From a virus: a DNA stretch of 41,593 nt. Under the pieces are notes generated by a model. The model was not told the origin of the DNA. It saw nothing but the letters and a program-made list of their open reading frames with translations, and did not search any database. Below are positions 1 to 7,337 of the stretch, one piece after another. Within the stretch, counting starts at the first letter, position 1, and each line of letters opens with the position of its first letter. The translations under genes were made by a program, and so were the position numbers. Location of the stretch: positions 1 to 41,593 of the IMG/VR virus record IMGVR_UViG_3300020202_000141, one strand, 5' to 3'.

Positions 1-403
1 CCTCCCCGTCCGGGGAGCGGCGCTTGCGGAACAGGGCCCACGGGTCGGCCTGCGCGTCTCGGCGGGCGAGAGCGGCGAGAGCGGCGTCAGGAAGCCCGTT
101 CACAGGGGGGGCCGGTTGTCCCACCCTGCCCGACCCCGTTTCGCCCGCCAGCGGCCCGGAAAACCGCGTCTCCGGGGAAATGAGTTGCATCCCGTCGCTG
201 CCCTCCACCGGCGGCGCGGGCGCGAGCTTCGCGGCGTAGGTGTTCGCCCACCACAGGACCGCGAACCGCTCGCCGTCGAAGCGGTAGGCCACCGGGTGCG
301 GGCCATGCGGGGAGCCGCAATGATGGATCAGCGTGACGACGCCGCCCGTGTGGCGCATGACCTCCGGGCAGGTGCCGCAGTCTTGGCAAGGCTCGTAGCT
401 CAT
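1..403 (-). CDS. Hypothetical early protein, cut by window edge
   Basis: The frame is open from an ATG at 403 to the left edge of the window, so the C-terminus is missing (134 residues visible). The start overlaps the stop of the gene at 400-579 as ATGA, the junction type used throughout this operon. The N-terminus has three closely spaced cysteines (CQDCGTC, residues 6-12) and an early His-His-Cys, so a small metal-binding fold is possible. The rest is polar and proline-rich near the edge. I do not recognise the family. Confidence 0.7.
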   Translation of the reverse strand, partial: MSYEPCQDCGTCPEVMRHTGGVVTLIHHCGSPHGPHPVAYRFDGERFAVLWWANTYAAKLAPAPPVEGSDGMQLISPETRFSGPLAGETGSGRVGQPAPPVNGLPDAALAALARRDAQADPWALFRKRRSPDGE

Positions 404-579
404 AGCCCACCCGTCCGACGGAGCCGTCCCACCACCCGCTCGGCGCTCTCGCGCATCTGATCCACCTGCCGAAGCAGGCAGTCGAGGGCGGCGGCGGTGT
501 CGGCGTGGATCTGACCCATGCCCGCCTCGGCGCGGGTGCGGTGCCATTCGGCGATGCGGCCGATCTCCTGGCGGGTCAT
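400..579 (-). CDS. Small hypothetical early protein (59 aa)
   Basis: A short, mostly helical, charged protein starting MTRQEIGRIAEWHR. An in-frame ATG exists further upstream at 624, but 579 is preferred because it overlaps the stop of the transporter gene (ATGA) and gives a normal small protein. The predicted chain is amphipathic (Asp/Glu/Arg with regularly spaced Leu and Val), suggesting a coiled-coil or helix-bundle partner protein. No family is recognised. Confidence 0.65.
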   Translation of the reverse strand: MTRQEIGRIAEWHRTRAEAGMGQIHADTAAALDCLLRQVDQMRESAERVVGRLRRTGGL

Positions 580-1109
580 TCCTGCCCCTCCATAGCGGCA
601 CGGCGGGGTCTGGCGGCCAGCCACAGGGCCACGGCGGCGGAGGCGTAGAGTTTGCCCAGCACCGTTCCGGCGGCGAACTCCAGCGCCCCGAAGGCGAGCC
701 AGACGAACAGCACGCTATCGAGCGCGGCCCCGACGATGCCGGACGCCAGCACGGCAGCCGAACGGCCCTGCCGGCGGAGGCGGTCATAGACCAGGGCGTC
801 GGCCAGTTCGGACACAGCAAAGGCGGCGGCGGAGGCCACGGCCAGCGCCGGCGGCGAGAACACAAGCGACAGGGCAGCGCCGACCAGCACGGCGGCAAGC
901 GCCCAGGCACGGCCCGCCTGCTCGTGGAGCGCGTCCCGCAGCACAAGCGCGGCACCGATCATCAGCACGCCCGAGGGGGCCATGAGGCCGAAGCCCATGG
1001 GGATGAGGCACGGGCCGCCGGGGATGCACGTCGTCCCGACATGGCCGATGAGCCAGTTGGCGGCGGGGATGGTCAGGGCAAAGGCAAGGAAGGTCAGGAG
1101 GCGCATCAC
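576..1109 (-). CDS. yhhQ: VUT/YhhQ-family transporter (7-deazaguanine precursor uptake)
   Basis: Integral membrane protein of 177 residues with about five or six hydrophobic segments. It carries the hallmarks of the VUT family (COG1738, YhhQ): an RDALHEQAG motif after the second helix, a central SELADALVY segment, and a late DSVLFVWLAFG helix. Known YhhQ proteins import queuosine precursors such as preQ0 and preQ1 across the inner membrane. It lies two genes downstream of a DpdA/TGT-like transglycosylase on the same strand, with ATGA overlaps on both sides, which supports a joint role in supplying a 7-deazaguanine base for DNA modification. The start may be either of two adjacent ATGs (1109 or 1106). 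The family call is confident; the substrate is inferred. Confidence 0.82.
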   Translation of the reverse strand: MMRLLTFLAFALTIPAANWLIGHVGTTCIPGGPCLIPMGFGLMAPSGVLMIGAALVLRDALHEQAGRAWALAAVLVGAALSLVFSPPALAVASAAAFAVSELADALVYDRLRRQGRSAAVLASGIVGAALDSVLFVWLAFGALEFAAGTVLGKLYASAAVALWLAARPRRAAMEGQE

Positions 1110-1333
1110 TCGGCCTCGATGGCCGCGCAGATCACGGCGGCGGCCTTGACGAGCATGGCCTTGGCGTCGTGGCCTTCCCGCTCGTTGCGGATCACGCCAG
1201 CCGAGGCGCGGCCGAGGTAGGCGAGCGCGATGGCGATGCGGTCGTTGCGGCTGTTTTGCCCCTCCACGGCCTGCACGTCTGGGCGGGCGGCCTGGTGAGC
1301 GAGTTCGGCTTGGATCAAGTCAAGAGCGGTCAT
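1106..1333 (-). CDS. Small hypothetical protein (75 aa), weakly MazG-like
   Basis: 75 residues, starting at the ATG that shares one base with the stop of the DpdA-like gene. The C-terminal half (NEREGHDAKAMLVKAAAVI) resembles the tail of short phage proteins related to MazG-type nucleotide pyrophosphohydrolases, where a similar stretch reads L-V-x-V-A-A-V followed by I-E-A. The acidic metal ligands expected of an active enzyme are not evident. It sits between the transglycosylase and the transporter, so a role with the modified-base pathway is possible but unsupported. Confidence 0.6.
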   Translation of the reverse strand: MTALDLIQAELAHQAARPDVQAVEGQNSRNDRIAIALAYLGRASAGVIRNEREGHDAKAMLVKAAAVICAAIEAE

Positions 1334-2016
1334 CACACGAGCTCCATCTGAAGGGGCCGCGTTTCCCAGCGACCGGGGGTTTGTTGGGCGTTCCAGCGCC
1401 GCGCCATGGCGGGGGCGGAGTTGTGCGGGCGGTTGTGGTTCTGCGCCACGTCGGTGCTGTCGAGCGAGGCGAAGGGGTAATGGCGCCCGGCGAGTTGCAT
1501 CCCGCGCAGCATGTGGAGCCATGGAAGGCGCTTGAAGGTGCGCGCCACCTCGTTCCATGCCTCGTCCATGCGACGGCACCACGCCTCGGACAGGACCGTG
1601 GCATAGGCCCCGGAGGAGCCGACGCAGACCTTGGGCCAGCCCGCGTCGATGAGGTTGAGGAGCCGATAGACACCCTCGTGCATATGCCAGACCGGGGCGC
1701 CGCGATGCCCATGGGGCCACTCGCGGATCAGCGCATCCTGCTCCTGCCCCTCGCCCTCGATCAGGTCGGGGATGACCGCCCAGGTGGTCGGGCAGTCCAG
1801 CCAGCGGTCGGTCCACTCGTAGTAGGCCGCCCAATCCGTCGCCTTGCCGCTTTTCCATTGGCTGTAGGCGCCATTGTCGATCATCACCGACTGGCCGATC
1901 TCGTGCATCCGCGCGACCTGCTGCGGGTAGGCGTGCGAGACGCAGAAGTGCTCTCCGGCCAGTTCATAGAGCACCGACAGGGGCGTGAACGGCCCGCCAT
2001 GGTAGTGGATCGTCAC
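1333..2016 (-). CDS. dpdA: DpdA/TGT-like transglycosylase (7-deazaguanine DNA modification)
   Basis: 227 residues. The GTG start at 2016 overlaps the previous stop (GTGA). The layout matches the tRNA-guanine transglycosylase/DpdA barrel: MIDNGAYSQW with D47 near the N-terminus, VIPDLIEG (D84), a glycine loop VCVGSSG (about 131-136), and a late PFASLDSTD segment (D186, D189) preceded by LHMLRGMQ, in the place where TGT enzymes carry the nucleophilic Asp. No CxCxxC zinc cluster is present, as in some short phage DpdA families. DpdA enzymes exchange guanine in DNA for preQ0-type bases, protecting it from restriction. The linked YhhQ-type transporter strengthens the call. Substrate and activity are inferred. 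Confidence 0.72.
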   Translation of the reverse strand: MTIHYHGGPFTPLSVLYELAGEHFCVSHAYPQQVARMHEIGQSVMIDNGAYSQWKSGKATDWAAYYEWTDRWLDCPTTWAVIPDLIEGEGQEQDALIREWPHGHRGAPVWHMHEGVYRLLNLIDAGWPKVCVGSSGAYATVLSEAWCRRMDEAWNEVARTFKRLPWLHMLRGMQLAGRHYPFASLDSTDVAQNHNRPHNSAPAMARRWNAQQTPGRWETRPLQMELV

Positions 2017-2225
2017 GCGCGCCTCCACCAGCGGGACGGCAGGGTGCCGTCGCCCACGCTGCCCCAGTGCTTGGCATCCGCCTCGCGGATGCGGCCCCGA
2101 AGTCCGATGATGGCGTTCTTCCCCACGCCGTAGCGGCGGCCGATCTCGGCGCAGGTCAGGCCCTCGTCGTGAAGGGCCAGAACCTCCAGGGTCTCCTCGT
2201 CGGTCCATGTGCGCTGGTGGGTCAT
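2013..2225 (-). CDS. GcrA-like HTH regulator
   Basis: 70 residues. The N-terminus RTWTDEETLEVLALHDEGL, followed by TCAEIGRRYG and a recognition helix GKNAIIGLRGRI, matches the pattern of the GcrA cell-cycle regulator N-terminal domain (W-T-D-E, then I-A-x-x-L-G, then R-N-A-V-I-G-K). GcrA binds DNA in a manner affected by adenine methylation and recruits sigma-70 RNA polymerase in Alphaproteobacteria. This copy is far shorter than cellular GcrA and lacks its C-terminal sigma-binding part. It is coupled to both neighbours by 4-base overlaps. It may regulate phage genes or interfere with host GcrA. Confidence 0.65.
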   Translation of the reverse strand: MTHQRTWTDEETLEVLALHDEGLTCAEIGRRYGVGKNAIIGLRGRIREADAKHWGSVGDGTLPSRWWRRA

Positions 2226-2689
2226 GCGCGGCCCTCCTCGGCCGGGGCTGGGGGCGGGGGACGCAGGGCAACATGGGCGGCCCGGATCGTAGACCGCCGG
2301 CAGAACTCAGCGAACGTCAGGTCTGGGAGGCAGTCGGTCAGGCTCAGGAAGTGGCTGTAACGCGCCTTGCTGCGGCTTGTGCCGACTACCGTGGAAGGGA
2401 AACCTTCGAACGCCACATCCCATATGCGGTGCCGGTCGCCGATCTCGCGCAAGTGTTCTGCCAGCGCCGCCCTACCCGCATGGGTGACGTGGAAGAAGGT
2501 AGAGGAGCCGCTTCTTCGACCTTCGCGCCAGTGTGGTGAGGCGCGAAAATCATCGGCAAGAGGCCCATCGCCATCCGTGCTGAAGTAGTTGCGGTAGGTC
2601 TCCACCATGGGATCAACCGGACGGCCGAGGGCATGGTCAATCCGGTTCATAGCCTTGTCCTTGAGGCAGCGGTTCACTGCGTCACCCAT
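2222..2689 (-). CDS. Conserved phage hypothetical protein, winged-helix-like
   Basis: 155 residues from the ATG at 2689 (a later ATG at 2650 is possible). It has YRNYFSTD near the N-terminus, a TFFHVTHAGRAALAEHL stretch like the wing/helix end of a winged-helix domain, then a segment WDVAFEGF and a C-terminal SKARYSHFLSLTD plus LTFAEFCRRSTIRAA. This order is familiar from unannotated early proteins of temperate phages, where the last helix usually ends in a basic R-x-R-R-A. The function is unknown. It overlaps the preceding gene by 8 bases and the GcrA-like gene by 4. Confidence 0.7.
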   Translation of the reverse strand: MGDAVNRCLKDKAMNRIDHALGRPVDPMVETYRNYFSTDGDGPLADDFRASPHWREGRRSGSSTFFHVTHAGRAALAEHLREIGDRHRIWDVAFEGFPSTVVGTSRSKARYSHFLSLTDCLPDLTFAEFCRRSTIRAAHVALRPPPPAPAEEGRA

Positions 2690-3476
2690 GGGCTTCCTCC
2701 TGCGGTGCGGGCTGCGGACGCAGGGCGGCCATGCGGGCGCGCTCGGCGTCGGTGTAGGGACGCGCCACGATCTCCTCGATGCTGCGTTCCGGCGGCTTGG
2801 TGATGGCGTCCAACTCCTCGGCGGAGCGAGCCATGCGGCGATGCTGGACCGCGTGGAACCGGCGTTCGGTGAAGCCGCAGGAGTCAAGGATGCGCTGCGC
2901 CGCCAAGCGGCGGGCTTCCATCACCTCGGGCGAGATCTCCTCGCGCTTCTCGGGTTCGGGGGAACGGAAGGTCGGAGGCTCGGCTGCGGGCCCCCGATGG
3001 CAGGCGTCGAGCATCAGCCGCCGATCTGCCACCGCTTCCTCGCACACGGCCTCAAGCTCGGCCCACGACGGGAAGAAAGGCCAGGTCCGGCCGAGAAGGG
3101 CATCGCGCGCCACGTCAGCCGGGTAGGCGGCGAGGCGGCTGACATAGGCCGCCATGCGAAGTTCCTCCGTCATGTCGTCCTCTGCGCGGCGAGGGACGAG
3201 CACTGAAAGCTCCGCGATCCAGGCTTCCATCGCGCTCACCGGCGCAGGCTGCAACGCCGCCTCCACCAGGCGGGCGATGTTCGCGGCCTGGGACACGGAG
3301 CCCTTGGCGATGAAGCGCCGCTCGGACCGCTTGAACGATCCGTCAGGCTCCCGGATCGGAACCCAAGCGGCGTCTAAGCTCATTCCGAGCTGCGATGCTT
3401 GCGAGAGAAGTCGGGCGTCCACCGCCTGCGGGGGCAGCGGCGCGCCGTCCCTGCGAAGGGTCAGGTCGGTTGTCAT
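2682..3476 (-). CDS. Replication-associated protein (possible helicase-loader-like)
   Basis: 264 residues. The start at 3476 is supported by a strong Shine-Dalgarno (GGAGGG, 6 bases before the ATG), although it lies 134 bases inside the upstream gene. The centre (ELRMAAYVSRLAAYPADVA, then WPFFPSWAELEAVCEEAV) is a helical module seen in phage proteins encoded next to replication initiator-like genes. The C-terminus is proline-rich and ends in a helical, charged tail. By position and companion gene it may help load helicase or primase, but no ATPase motif is visible, so this is only a contextual guess. Confidence 0.68.
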   Translation of the reverse strand: MTTDLTLRRDGAPLPPQAVDARLLSQASQLGMSLDAAWVPIREPDGSFKRSERRFIAKGSVSQAANIARLVEAALQPAPVSAMEAWIAELSVLVPRRAEDDMTEELRMAAYVSRLAAYPADVARDALLGRTWPFFPSWAELEAVCEEAVADRRLMLDACHRGPAAEPPTFRSPEPEKREEISPEVMEARRLAAQRILDSCGFTERRFHAVQHRRMARSAEELDAITKPPERSIEEIVARPYTDAERARMAALRPQPAPQEEAHG

Positions 3477-4167
3477 AGTTGCCCTCCATGAGCTTCACGA
3501 ACGAGGATTCTTGGAGAAGGAAGTCGAAGCTGGCTTTCCAGCCCGTTGCCCGGCCTGTGCAGAAGTCGCTCGCCTCGGCCTTGGCGAGCGCGACATGCCA
3601 GCCCTCAAGCCCGCCCGCGTCGTTGAGACGGGCGCGGAGCTTGGCACGGCGCTGGTCGGTGAGTTTGTGGACTTGCCCCCAGCCGACCCGTTGAGCAGCA
3701 GCATTGAAGGCGAGGACGGCTTCGGCGATCTCGTCCACGGGCTTGACCCCGGATCGCGCGTATTCCTCACCCTCCTCTTTAATGACGGTTCCTTGACGGT
3801 TCGGGTGAACGGCGGTTCGGGGTTTAGCGTCGTTCCGTTCGGGGTTTTCCGTATTCCCCGTTTCCCATTCCCCGTTTGGCGTTCGGGGTTTGGGCGTCTC
3901 GGACGCAGCCTTGCGGACGATCCGATACAGGTTCTTGCGGCCCCGACCGCCGCCCACCTGGACCTCGACGTAGCCCCGCTCGATGAGGCGCTGGACGACC
4001 TTCTGAGCGCCCCGCTCGGTCATGCGGGCCTTCTCGCCGATCCCGGCCATGGACGGGTAGCAGGTGCCCGCGTCGTCGCAGTAGTCGGCAAGGGCGAGGA
4101 GGACGAGCAGTTCGCCCCGATCCTCGGGGCCGTTGTCCCAGACCCATGACATGACACGAATGCTCAT
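3343..4167 (-). CDS. Helix-turn-helix replication initiator-like protein
   Basis: 274 residues starting MSIRVMSWVWDNGPEDRGEL. Residues 1-85 form a winged helix-turn-helix of the type found in phage replication proteins (LVLLALADYCDDAG, then a wing with GGGRGRKNLYRI). A charged linker follows, then a C-terminal domain with VGWGQVHKLTDQRRAKLRARL and a final FDFLLQESSFVKLMEGNYDN, the usual ending of phage replication (O-like) proteins. A further 44 codons run past that point through the start of the next gene in another frame. It probably binds the phage origin; no origin iterons were seen in its coding region by eye. Confidence 0.75.
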   Translation of the reverse strand: MSIRVMSWVWDNGPEDRGELLVLLALADYCDDAGTCYPSMAGIGEKARMTERGAQKVVQRLIERGYVEVQVGGGRGRKNLYRIVRKAASETPKPRTPNGEWETGNTENPERNDAKPRTAVHPNRQGTVIKEEGEEYARSGVKPVDEIAEAVLAFNAAAQRVGWGQVHKLTDQRRAKLRARLNDAGGLEGWHVALAKAEASDFCTGRATGWKASFDFLLQESSFVKLMEGNYDNRPDPSQGRRAAAPAGGGRPTSLASIAARNELRRRLGSDPGA

Positions 4168-4307
4168 CTCCGCCTCCCGATCCCGCGCAGGCGGGCGCGC
4201 TGGTTGCGCAGGCCCTCCTCGAGGGCGGCGTTGGGGTTGCGCGGGTGCGGCGGGGGCGGCAGGGGCTCCTCCTCCGTCGGCACGGTCTGGGGCTGCGGCT
4301 GGGTCAA
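4164..4307 (-). CDS. Possible 47-aa coupled small protein, TTG start
   Basis: The space between the methyltransferase and the initiator-like gene is filled exactly by a frame starting at TTG (4307), which overlaps the methyltransferase stop, and ending in a TGA that overlaps the next ATG. The product is proline/glutamine-rich at its N-terminus and arginine-rich at its C-terminus. The perfect stop/start fit on both sides argues for translation, at least as a coupling peptide. A GTG nine codons in could be the true start. No family is recognised. Confidence 0.4.
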   Translation of the reverse strand: MTQPQPQTVPTEEEPLPPPPHPRNPNAALEEGLRNQRARLRGIGRRR

Positions 4308-5044
4308 AACAGCGCCTCCTGCACGGGCGCCGGAGGGGGCGCGGTGATGAGCAAGTCCGGCTGGGCGTAGGCTTCGGAGACGCGGCGGACGGCGATGTCG
4401 AAGTGGGCCGGATCTGCCTCCACACCGACGAAACGCCGCCCGGACATGACGCAGGCCACGCCGGTCGTCCCGCTGCCCATGAAAGGGTCGGCCACGGTGT
4501 CGCCCGGGTGCGTGAAGTCCTCCACGAAGCAGCGCACGAGGCCGAGCGGCTTCTGCGTGGGCACCAGCGCGCCACTGTGGACGGGGAAGGTCCAGACCCC
4601 TGCCCCGCCGCCCCGGTTCCAGACTTTGCGCGTGCGCCCGCTGTGGAGCACCGCCACCGTCTCAAAGCCCTGCCCTGGCCTGTCGGCACTGATCTGCGGC
4701 ATGGGGTTGGGCTTGACCCATGCCCCCAGTCGGACGAACTCCGGGCGGTCATAGAGGAGCGCCGCGTGGCGGAAGTCGCAGGTCATCACGACCCAGCCAT
4801 CGGAAGCCGCGAGGCAGGCGTCAGCGACGCGCAGGAAGGTCGGGCCAGACAGCGCGCCGAACGAGATCAACTTGCGGCCGTGCCCCGCGCCTTGATTGGT
4901 CTTTGCCATCTCGTGCGTGCGGTCGGCATACGGCGGGTCCGTCACCACCGCGTCCACCGGCCCCAGCAGCGGCAGCACCTCCAGCGCGTCGCCCTGGATG
5001 AGCCGATGAGGGCCAACGAAAACTTCCCTCTTAATCGGGGACAT
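4304..5044 (-). CDS. DNA methyltransferase, beta class (DPPY/FMGSGTTG)
   Basis: 246 residues. Catalytic motif IV is DPPY at 36-39 and the SAM-binding motif I is DPFMGSGTTG at 186-195, preceded by PTQKPLGLV. The order IV then I marks the beta group of N6-adenine or N4-cytosine DNA methyltransferases. The short region between the motifs suggests a small target-recognition part. No cognate endonuclease gene is nearby, so it is most likely an orphan phage methyltransferase that masks sites from host restriction. The start overlaps the HNH gene end by 14 bases, unlike the 4-base overlaps of its neighbours. Confidence 0.9.
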   Translation of the reverse strand: MSPIKREVFVGPHRLIQGDALEVLPLLGPVDAVVTDPPYADRTHEMAKTNQGAGHGRKLISFGALSGPTFLRVADACLAASDGWVVMTCDFRHAALLYDRPEFVRLGAWVKPNPMPQISADRPGQGFETVAVLHSGRTRKVWNRGGGAGVWTFPVHSGALVPTQKPLGLVRCFVEDFTHPGDTVADPFMGSGTTGVACVMSGRRFVGVEADPAHFDIAVRRVSEAYAQPDLLITAPPPAPVQEALF

Positions 5045-5522
5045 GAGCCCACGCCTTCCGCAGTTGGATCAAGCTGACGTTGGACTTGCTGATGCCAAAG
5101 CGCGCCGCCATTACAGCCAGTGGCTGCGCCCCCCTTAGCCGCCGGATTTCTCGGATGGCATCCGGGGTAAGCCGCGCTCTGGGATGGTCTGTGCCGCGCA
5201 AGCCGTTCCCGTGGGCTCGGCCTTTCCGGCCTTTGTCAGCCATGTTTTCAGCGTGCGTGCCTAGAAACAGATGGTCGGGATTGACGCAGCACGGCACGTC
5301 ACAACGGTGCAAGACATGCAGGCCATCTGGGAGCGGCCCGTTGGCGATCACCCAGGATACGCGATGCGCCTTCTGCTTCTGCCGCCTCACATGGAATTGG
5401 CCGTAACCGTCGCCGCAGACGTGGCCTAGCCAGATACGACAGCCGCTCGGCAGAACGTCCACCCATTTCGTGTCGAACAGGCTTACGACTTCCGGAGTTA
5501 TGCCTTGGGAAACGTGGTTCAT
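5031..5522 (-). CDS. HNH endonuclease (homing type)
   Basis: 163 residues. An N-terminal module ends in the HNH_3-type core: AHRVSWVIANGPLP, LHRCD, CCVNPDHLFLGTHAENMAD. This is followed by a basic KGRKGR stretch and a C-terminal helix-turn-helix (LAVMAARFGISKSNVSLI). This arrangement is typical of free-standing homing endonucleases of phages, which cut intron- or gene-less alleles and spread with flanking DNA. It sits between the PD-(D/E)XK nuclease and a methyltransferase. The 14-base overlap with the methyltransferase and its more relaxed codon use hint at later arrival in the operon. Confidence 0.85.
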   Translation of the reverse strand: MNHVSQGITPEVVSLFDTKWVDVLPSGCRIWLGHVCGDGYGQFHVRRQKQKAHRVSWVIANGPLPDGLHVLHRCDVPCCVNPDHLFLGTHAENMADKGRKGRAHGNGLRGTDHPRARLTPDAIREIRRLRGAQPLAVMAARFGISKSNVSLIQLRKAWAHVPD

Positions 5523-5938
5523 TGCGAGCTCTCCGCCATGAGCTCGCGCGCTAAATAGGCGAGGCCGTCCAAGTCAGTCTCTACCCACAGGTCGCAGTCG
5601 CCGGGAGCGCCCCCGAAGGCCGCGCCGATGGCTTCCATGGGCACGGAGACGCGGGTGCGGGCCTTGTCGAGGCGGAACACTACGACGGGGAACAGGTCCT
5701 CGCGCTTGGCCGCCGTTGCCGCCTGCGCCTGCCACGTCCCCAGCATCCCGTTGAGCTCGGCGGCGCGCTTGCACTCGATGGAGAAAGGCCAGGCCGGATC
5801 GTCAGGGAGGAGGTCGCAGCGGTCGCGTTGCTGCCATTGCGTGAGGTTGCGTCGGAAGGTGATCCCGGTGAGGGCGTGGAGCGCCTTGGCGATCTCCAGC
5901 TCGAACGCCGCGCCCTTGTCGCGTGACTTGGCCGTCAT
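5519..5938 (-). CDS. PD-(D/E)XK nuclease, resolvase-like
   Basis: 139 residues. The N-terminal helix KGAAFELEIAKAL (E13 in it), then D42 in DLLPDD, then IECKR (E55, K57) give the spacing of a PD-(D/E)XK active site as in Hjc/RecU-like Holliday junction resolvases and VRR-NUC-type phage nucleases. Such enzymes resolve branched DNA during phage replication and recombination. It is coupled by 4-base overlaps to the small gene upstream and the HNH gene downstream. The fold call is good; the exact substrate is uncertain. Confidence 0.7.
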   Translation of the reverse strand: MTAKSRDKGAAFELEIAKALHALTGITFRRNLTQWQQRDRCDLLPDDPAWPFSIECKRAAELNGMLGTWQAQAATAAKREDLFPVVVFRLDKARTRVSVPMEAIGAAFGGAPGDCDLWVETDLDGLAYLARELMAESSQ

Positions 5939-6126
5939 GCCCGCCTGCCCTCCCGTCTCGCCAGCGCCTCGCGCAGTTCCGCCACGTCCGCCTGCTCCTC
6001 CGCCGTCAGACGCAGCGCCGCCGCGCGCAGGGCGAGCGTCTCCTCCAGGCTCGCCACCGTCGGGCAGGCCGGGGAGTTGGGGACGTATCCGGCGAGGAGA
6101 CGGCCCAAGGGGGTGCGGGGGGTCAT
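5935..6126 (-). CDS. Small helical hypothetical protein (63 aa)
   Basis: 63 residues from the ATG at 6126, which overlaps the stop of the methyltransferase (ATGA); it ends with an ATGA overlap into the nuclease gene. The second half is a strong Ala/Leu/Glu helix (LTAEEQADVAELREAL). No known domain is recognised. Both junctions support it as a real coupled gene. Confidence 0.6.
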   Translation of the reverse strand: MTPRTPLGRLLAGYVPNSPACPTVASLEETLALRAAALRLTAEEQADVAELREALARREGRRA

Positions 6127-7337
6127 TCGGCGCTCCAAGCAAACAGACCCGCTTCGGCGGCGATGCGGGCACGGGCGATCCCGGCGTGGCCGGCGTCCAT
6201 CTCCATCAGGACAGCGCGCATCCCCTCCGCCTGTGCCGCAAGGCCCGTGGTGCCGCTGCCCGCGAAGGGGTCCAGCACCAGTCCGCCCGGAGGCGTGACG
6301 AGCCGCACGAGGTAGCGCATCAGGGCGAGGGGCTTGACCGTGGGGTGCGTGTTGCCCTCGCCGCGCTCGGAGCGGCTGGCCTTGGCGCAGTAGAAGAAGC
6401 GGGCTGCGGAGCCGGAGTCGCTACGGACGGCCAGGGGCGCGCGGTCCTGCGCGGCCCCGCCATGGAAGCCCATTCCGTGGCCCTTGGTCTTGCCATCCCG
6501 CGCATCGCTCTGCGGAAACAGCGCCACCACCTCCTCGCTGCCGTCGTGGATGAGGTTGGCAGGCCAACGGCCTTCGACGTTGACGGACTGCTGCGGGCGG
6601 TCAGCGCCATAGACGCCCGATGTCACGGTGTCGGTGCGGCCAGGGTTCTTGGCCTGAGAGATGGCGAGGTCGTCCGCGCTGGCATGGGCGATCCGGCACC
6701 CGTCGATATTCAGCGCCCCCGTTCCGTGCGCGAGCACGTTGGCGGCGACGGTGCCAGCGAGCGGCTTGCGAGCGACAGTGATCGGCTCCAGCGCGGGCTT
6801 GAGGGCCGTGCCCCAGCCTTTGAACGCCTGAGCCGCTTCTGTCGCGGGCAGATACTCCCGCGCGGCGCGGTCCACGGCATCACCGTCCGTCATCCAAGGA
6901 CGTTGCCATCCTTCCTCGCCGTCAGCGCCGCGCATCCGGCCGCGGTCAATCCATCCGGCATGGGCTACACTCTTGGGGCCGCCATAAGTCCCGCTCGCCC
7001 CCGCCGCCTTGTCGATAGCTTTGGACACGTCCAGCGACTTCGGGAAGCCCGAGCCATAGACCCACATCATCAGGTCGCGGACCTCAAAGCCTGCGTCCTC
7101 GATGCGAGTCGCCATGCGGTGCTGCGTCCGCGTGCCCGCGAAGGCGAGGAGGTGCCCGCCGGGCTTGAGCACGCGCAGGCATTCCGCCCACACGGCCACG
7201 GGCGGCACGTCACTGTCCCAGCCCTGCCCCATGAACTCCAACCCATAGGGCGGGTCGGTGACGATGCTGTCCACGCTCCCCTCCGGCATCTGCCGCAGCA
7301 GGTCCAGGCAGTCGCCCTCGCGCACGTCCACGGTCAT
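6123..7337 (-). CDS. DNA methyltransferase, beta class (DPPYGL/DPFAGSGTTG)
   Basis: 404 residues. Motif IV DPPYGLEF occurs near residue 28, after the typical opening GDCLDLLRQMPEGSVD. A long central region (about 100-330) forms the target-recognition part. The C-terminus has THPTVKPLALMRYLVRL and motif I LDPFAGSGTTGLAA. This is the beta arrangement of N6-adenine/N4-cytosine methyltransferases, of the size common in alphaproteobacterial phages. It is the second methyltransferase in the operon and has a quite different recognition region from the first, so the two should methylate different sites. No partner endonuclease is visible. Confidence 0.9.
   Translation of the reverse strand: MTVDVREGDCLDLLRQMPEGSVDSIVTDPPYGLEFMGQGWDSDVPPVAVWAECLRVLKPGGHLLAFAGTRTQHRMATRIEDAGFEVRDLMMWVYGSGFPKSLDVSKAIDKAAGASGTYGGPKSVAHAGWIDRGRMRGADGEEGWQRPWMTDGDAVDRAAREYLPATEAAQAFKGWGTALKPALEPITVARKPLAGTVAANVLAHGTGALNIDGCRIAHASADDLAISQAKNPGRTDTVTSGVYGADRPQQSVNVEGRWPANLIHDGSEEVVALFPQSDARDGKTKGHGMGFHGGAAQDRAPLAVRSDSGSAARFFYCAKASRSERGEGNTHPTVKPLALMRYLVRLVTPPGGLVLDPFAGSGTTGLAAQAEGMRAVLMEMDAGHAGIARARIAAEAGLFAWSAE

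Noticed and set aside
1106-1858. Long minus-strand frame extending the 75-aa gene upstream
   Set aside because: Its upstream part lies in a wrong frame across the DpdA-like gene and shows no protein pattern; the ATG at 1333 fits the stop/start junction.
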